Shown piece by piece: positions 3,673 to 6,285 of a stretch of 6,285 bases of DNA (positions are counted from its first letter, which is position 1; each line of letters starts with the position of its first letter). Where the stretch lies: NCBI GenBank assembly GCA_934500865.1, contig CAKSUD010000082.1, positions 1 to 6,285 on the forward strand. Direction: 5' to 3'. A program made the position numbers and the translations under genes. This DNA is from an uncultured Clostridia bacterium (GTDB lineage: Bacteria; Bacillota; Clostridia; TANB77; RGIG9151). The notes beneath the pieces were generated by a model. It was not told the origin of the DNA, searched no databases, and worked only from the letters and a program-made list of their open reading frames with translations.

Positions 3673-5106
3673 TTACAATTTCATATCTTCTTCAGTTATA
3701 ACATGAATTTTCATAAGGTCTGTAGTCGTATCACCAACAGCCGCGCTACAGGTTAGTATAATTGTATCGCCTAACCCTGCCATATTTTCTTTTATGGCAG
3801 TTTTTATTCCACCATTGAGTATTTCATCAGTAGAATATTTTTCAGCAGTCAAAACAGGCTTTATGTTCCAAGCTAAGTTGAGTTGTCTACAAGCTTTTTC
3901 ATTTAGTACGGCTGCAAGTATTGGACATTGTGGTCTGTAATTAGAAAGCAACTTAGGAGTTCTTCCGTTTCTACTGAGAGCTACTATAACCTTAGCTTTT
4001 AGACAATATGATGCATCTGTTGCAGCTTTACAAATAGCATTTAACGGATCATTTCCTAAGAACAATTGGCTCTTTTCGAATCTTGATTCATACTTTATAA
4101 CATCTTCTGTACTCTCTGCTATATTTTCCATTGTACTTACACTTTCAACAGGGTAATCTCCTGCAGCCGACTCGCCGGATAACATTATTCCGGTAGTTCC
4201 ATCATAAATTGCATTTGCTATATCCGAAACTTCTGCTCTTGTAGGGCGTGGGCTTTTTGTCATAGATTCTAGCATTTGAGTGGCTGTTATTACATATTTT
4301 CCTGTTCTAAAACATTTTTTAATTATATCCTTTTGAATCTTTGGTAACATTGTATATGGTAATTCAACGCCCATATCTCCTCTTGCAACCATTATTCCGT
4401 CACTTGCTGCTACTATATCATCTATATTTTCAACACCTTGCATATTTTCAATTTTAGATATTATTTTTATTTCTTCTCCACCATTTTCGTTTAACAACCT
4501 TCTAAGATCCCATACATCATCTTTCGTTCTTACAAATGATGCCGCAATAAAATCAACGTCATTTTCGATCCCAAAAAGTATATCTGATTTATCTCTCTCG
4601 CTTATGTAAGGCATATCTATTGAACAGCCTGGAATATTTATGCTTTTATTGTTACTAAGCTTTCCACCATTATTAACCTTGCATATAACGTCTGAACCGG
4701 AGAATTCAGCGACTTCAATTTCTACTTTTCCGTCATCTATTAAAATTTTTGTACCTACTTTTAAAACACTTGCCAAATTAGGATATGTAATACTTATTCC
4801 CTCTTTGTTTCCAAGTCTATCGTCAGCATACAACGTAAATTTTTGTCCTTGTTCAACGATTACCGAATCATTTTCAAATTTTTTTAATCTGATTTCAGGT
4901 CCTTTCGTATCCAGTAAAATCGGAATATACATTCCAAGCTCTTTTCTAACACGCTTTACTCTTTCTATTCTTGTAAGATGCTCTTCATGTGTACCGTGTG
5001 AAAAATTAAGTCTAGCACAATCCAATCCATTTTTTATCATTTTCTTTAGCATTTCATCACTATCTATTGCAGGTCCTAATGTGCAAATTATCTTAGTTTT
5101 TCTCAT
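3673..5106 (-). CDS. pyk: Pyruvate kinase
   Basis: This 477-residue enzyme makes pyruvate and ATP from phosphoenolpyruvate and ADP, the last step of glycolysis, in the cytosol. Seen in order: KTKIICTLGPA (3-13), CARLNFSHG (30-38) with Arg32, Asn34 and Ser36, DTKGPEIR (66-73), the B domain (about 72-168), the signature ISKIENMQG (216-224) with catalytic Lys218 and metal-binding Glu220, ARGDMGVE (241-248) with Asp244, TATQML (274-279) with Thr276, and PRPTRAEVSDIANAIYDGTT (287-306). The C-terminal allosteric domain runs from about 350 to the end. Length matches the short PykF-type form; the extra PEP-utiliser-like domain found in B. subtilis Pyk (about 585 residues) is absent. Start: ATG with AGAGGG (5115-5120) 8 bases upstream. 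It has its own promoter and appears monocistronic. Confidence 0.98.
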   Translation of the reverse strand: MRKTKIICTLGPAIDSDEMLKKMIKNGLDCARLNFSHGTHEEHLTRIERVKRVRKELGMYIPILLDTKGPEIRLKKFENDSVIVEQGQKFTLYADDRLGNKEGISITYPNLASVLKVGTKILIDDGKVEIEVAEFSGSDVICKVNNGGKLSNNKSINIPGCSIDMPYISERDKSDILFGIENDVDFIAASFVRTKDDVWDLRRLLNENGGEEIKIISKIENMQGVENIDDIVAASDGIMVARGDMGVELPYTMLPKIQKDIIKKCFRTGKYVITATQMLESMTKSPRPTRAEVSDIANAIYDGTTGIMLSGESAAGDYPVESVSTMENIAESTEDVIKYESRFEKSQLFLGNDPLNAICKAATDASYCLKAKVIVALSRNGRTPKLLSNYRPQCPILAAVLNEKACRQLNLAWNIKPVLTAEKYSTDEILNGGIKTAIKENMAGLGDTIILTCSAAVGDTTTDLMKIHVITEEDMKL

Positions 5107-5153
5107 TATATTTTCCCTCTTTCTTTAAAAATATTAACAAATCCCCCCATATT

Positions 5154-5182
5154 ATTTTATCATACAAAAGATATATTGTCAC
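5154..5182 (-). promoter_or_regulatory. Promoter of pyk
   Basis: On the minus strand GTGACA (5177-5182) and TAAAAT (5154-5159) are 17 bases apart, and a TGA just before the -10 makes it an extended -10. The leader is about 40 bases and includes a run of six G (5143-5148). Confidence 0.7.
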
Positions 5183-5196
5183 TAAAAATTTACACC

Positions 5197-5222
5197 AAAA
5201 AAGCGAACCAGTCATGGCTCGC
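5197..5222 (-). terminator. Terminator of the cell-wall hydrolase gene
   Basis: GCGAGCCA (5215-5222 on the minus strand) pairs with TGGTTCGC (5203-5210) around TGAC, with one G-U pair valid only in minus-strand RNA. Six T follow. It begins 7 bases past the hydrolase stop. Confidence 0.9.
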
Positions 5223-5229
5223 CTCCCTA

Positions 5230-5910
5230 CTATTCTTCTATTTTGTATCCATAAAAATTGTGTGGTGCAATATAGTCTATCTTTCTAAGTGCTCTTTCAA
5301 ACCAACCCTTACCATTTGCAGTTGGTGTACAGAAATACAATGCATCTTCGCCAATTAATCTTGCGCCATTTAATGCATCTTCAACTACTTGCTTTGCGGT
5401 GTCACTAACTTTAACAGTATAATATCTGCCATCGCTTATAGGTGTGAATTGTCTGTTTGCAAAAACTACGTCAGTAACAGTATTAGGAAATCTTTCGCTC
5501 TTTACTCTGTTTAATACAACATTAGCCACAGCCAACATTCCGTCATATCCGCTACCACCGGCTTCAGCTTGAACAATTCTTTCTAAAATTTCAATTTCAT
5601 CATCGGCTACATTTACGCCAACTTCTTCATAATAAACAGTAGGTGCTTCCTCTCTGTTAACACGACTACCACTTCTTGAAGTTACTTGGTCTCTTGTAAC
5701 TGCAACTTCAGCTTGAGTATTTTCTTCCTCAACCTCTTTGACTGCCTTTTTCTCAGCTTCTTCTTTTTGCTTCATTGCTAATTCTTGCATTACTTGAACT
5801 TGAATTTCATCATTTTTCTTAATCATTGCACTTGCTAAAAAACCTGTCCCGACCCATGCTACGACTAAAACTACGGGAATTGCTATTTTTCGTATTAAAA
5901 TAAAAATCAC
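5230..5910 (-). CDS. Membrane-anchored cell-wall hydrolase of the SleB/CwlJ (Hydrolase_2) family
   Basis: This 226-residue protein has a membrane segment at about 8-29 (signal anchor), a charged coiled-coil-like stretch rich in E and K (about 34-66), a low-complexity linker (67-105) and a C-terminal Hydrolase_2 domain (about 107-223). The domain shows ERIVQAEAGG (110-119), with the family's conserved catalytic Glu at 116, then YDGMLAVANVVLNRV (122-136), FPNTVTDVVF (141-150), QFTPISDGR and GWFERALRKIDYIAPHNFY near the end. Relatives SleB and CwlJ cut peptidoglycan or spore cortex; others act in vegetative wall growth. The sigma-A-like promoter suggests vegetative expression, so a specific germination role should not be assumed, and no symbol is given. 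The start is unusual: GTG at 5908-5910 with AGGAG only one base upstream. No other good start precedes it because an in-frame stop lies 15 bases upstream. Confidence 0.9.
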   Translation of the reverse strand: MIFILIRKIAIPVVLVVAWVGTGFLASAMIKKNDEIQVQVMQELAMKQKEEAEKKAVKEVEEENTQAEVAVTRDQVTSRSGSRVNREEAPTVYYEEVGVNVADDEIEILERIVQAEAGGSGYDGMLAVANVVLNRVKSERFPNTVTDVVFANRQFTPISDGRYYTVKVSDTAKQVVEDALNGARLIGEDALYFCTPTANGKGWFERALRKIDYIAPHNFYGYKIEE

Positions 5911-5924
5911 TCTCCTAATTCGTT

Positions 5925-5953
5925 AGTTTACCATATTATTTAATTATTGTCAA
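5925..5953 (-). promoter_or_regulatory. Promoter of the cell-wall hydrolase gene
   Basis: On the minus strand a perfect TTGACA (5948-5953) and TAAACT (5925-5930) are 17 bases apart, with TGG before the -10 as an extended element. Transcription would start near 5918, leaving a leader of only about 8 bases before the GTG. Confidence 0.8.
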
Positions 5954-6041
5954 ATTTTTATGAACTTATACATTATGTACAAATTAAAATTCGCATTTTA
6001 CCTTGCATATGTCGAGTATTGTCGAATTCTTTTTGTTAATA

Positions 6042-6078
6042 GCTTTATACATAATATATCGCATTCTATGTATAAAGC
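6042..6078. repeat. 12-bp perfect inverted repeat
   Basis: GCTTTATACATA (6042-6053) and TATGTATAAAGC (6067-6078) are perfect complements around a 13-base loop. It directly abuts the terminator hairpin at 6080-6115. It could be an RNA stem on either strand or an operator-like site; there is no sign which. Confidence 0.65.
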
Positions 6079-6153
6079 AAAATCCGAGATGTGCTGATAC
6101 ATCTCGGATTTTTTTGGTTGTAATGCAAAAACTATTTTTGCTAATAGCCTTAT
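6073..6153 (-). ncRNA. Candidate small RNA with consensus promoter and terminator
   Basis: A perfect sigma-A promoter at 6160-6188 would start minus-strand RNA near 6153. The roughly 80 bases that follow contain a 7-bp hairpin GCAAAAA/TTTTTGC (6125-6141), an A-rich linker, and a 12-13 bp hairpin (6080-6111) followed by TTTTGCTTT. No start codon with an SD lies in this stretch. I do not recognise a known RNA family. Alternatively the RNA is just a leader that reads on toward the hydrolase gene. The ends are predictions. Confidence 0.45.
6080..6115. terminator. Strong intrinsic terminator, best on the plus strand
   Basis: AATCCGAGATGT (6081-6092) pairs with ACATCTCGGATT (6099-6110) around GCTGAT. 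The plus strand continues with an unbroken T run through 6115. On the minus strand TTTT, G, CTTT follows, so termination could occur both ways. No plus-strand gene feeding it is visible within the 170 bases upstream. Confidence 0.85.
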
Positions 6154-6159
6154 ATTTAT

Positions 6160-6188
6160 ATTATATTTATAATTACAATATTTGTCAA
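6160..6188 (-). promoter_or_regulatory. Perfect consensus sigma-A promoter, minus strand
   Basis: TTGACA (6183-6188) and TATAAT (6160-6165) are both exact with a 17-base spacer, equal in quality to the tRNA-Trp promoter. No gene follows for 240 bases, so it probably drives a non-coding RNA. Confidence 0.8.
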
Positions 6189-6207
6189 TAGAACTTTCTA
6201 AAAAACA

Positions 6208-6238
6208 ATTATAAATGGTAAAATTAAGTGACGCACTT
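6208..6238 (-). promoter_or_regulatory. Palindrome plus TATAAT module, second copy
   Basis: On the minus strand AAGTGCGTCACTT (6226-6238) is followed after 12 bases by TATAAT (6208-6213). Spacing and most bases match the copy at 48-78. As there, a consensus TTGACA-17-TATAAT promoter follows about 20 bases downstream on the same strand. Confidence 0.4.
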
Positions 6239-6249
6239 TGAAATAAAAA

Positions 6250-6278
6250 TAGACACATAAGATTACAAATGATACAAT
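6250..6278 (+). promoter_or_regulatory. Candidate plus-strand promoter reading out of the window
   Basis: TAGACA (6250-6255) and TACAAT (6273-6278) are 17 bases apart, with TGA just before the -10. Its product would lie beyond the right edge. Confidence 0.5.
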
Positions 6279-6285
6279 GTGATTG

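Larger units (their letters stand above)
6030..6154. repeat. Imperfect 20-bp direct repeat flanking two hairpins
   Basis: TTTTTGTTAATAGCTTTATA (6030-6049) recurs as TTTTTGCTAATAGCCTTATA (6135-6154), 18 of 20 identical, offset 105 bases. Between and overlapping them lie the inverted repeat 6042-6078 and the terminator 6080-6115. No coding function is evident. Confidence 0.7.

Noticed and set aside
4640..5128. A long plus-strand open frame opposite the start of pyk
   Set aside because: It is antisense to well-conserved pyruvate kinase codons and resembles no known protein.
6003..6191. A 62-codon hydrophobic open frame (+) with two similar halves, antisense to the candidate small RNA, which looked like a type I toxin
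   Set aside because: There is no SD before the TTG or the ATG at 6009, it reads through a strong terminator with its T run, and the hydrophobic residues and repeated halves simply follow from T-rich direct repeats.
5998..6258. An 86-codon open frame on the minus strand
   Set aside because: It crosses the promoter at 6160-6188 and the terminator hairpin, has no SD, and its composition is what AT-rich non-coding DNA gives.

Overview
This is an AT-rich stretch with low-GC, clostridium-like gene content and strong -35/-10 promoters, SD-type ribosome sites and tRNA genes that encode their own CCA ends. A YunB-type sporulation protein and a SleB/CwlJ-type cell-wall hydrolase point to a spore-forming Bacillota, most likely a Clostridia member. 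No taxonomic marker fixes the genus.

Layout. Bases 1-254 hold a tRNA-Trp gene (+) with a consensus promoter and a bidirectional terminator. On the minus strand follow a small secreted lipoprotein (264-872), an O6-alkylguanine-DNA methyltransferase (971-1519) and, just upstream of that, a 156-residue protein (1547-2017) recognised as a CptN-like toxin of the ToxN/AbiQ type III toxin-antitoxin superfamily. The toxin gene is preceded by a strong terminator, two full 48-nt tandem repeats plus a 9-nt partial copy, and a sigma-A-type promoter. That is the arrangement of a type III RNA antitoxin. Each repeat folds as an H-type pseudoknot, and four of the five differences between the two copies are paired compensatory changes. 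This locus is the most interesting thing in the window.

Bases 2323-2978 carry a minus-strand tRNA operon in the order Val(UAC)-Asp(GUC)-Phe(GAA)-Gly(GCC), with its own promoter, terminator and odd spacers, one of which contains a partial duplication of the tRNA-Phe 5' region. yunB (3026-3649, +) converges on pyruvate kinase (3673-5106, -). Upstream of pyk lies a membrane-anchored SleB/CwlJ-type hydrolase (5230-5910, -) with its own promoter and terminator.

The last 375 bases have no convincing gene. They hold a perfect minus-strand consensus promoter followed by hairpins (a candidate small RNA), a strong terminator, a 20-bp direct repeat, and a palindrome-plus-TATAAT module that also occurs, inverted, at the start of the window upstream of tRNA-Trp. 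A plus-strand promoter reads out of the right edge.

The genes look like separate transcription units rather than one pathway: translation supply (tRNAs), glycolysis (pyk), DNA repair (ogt), sporulation or cell-wall functions (yunB, hydrolase), with a probable phage-defence or stability module (cptIN) lodged between the tRNA operon and ogt.
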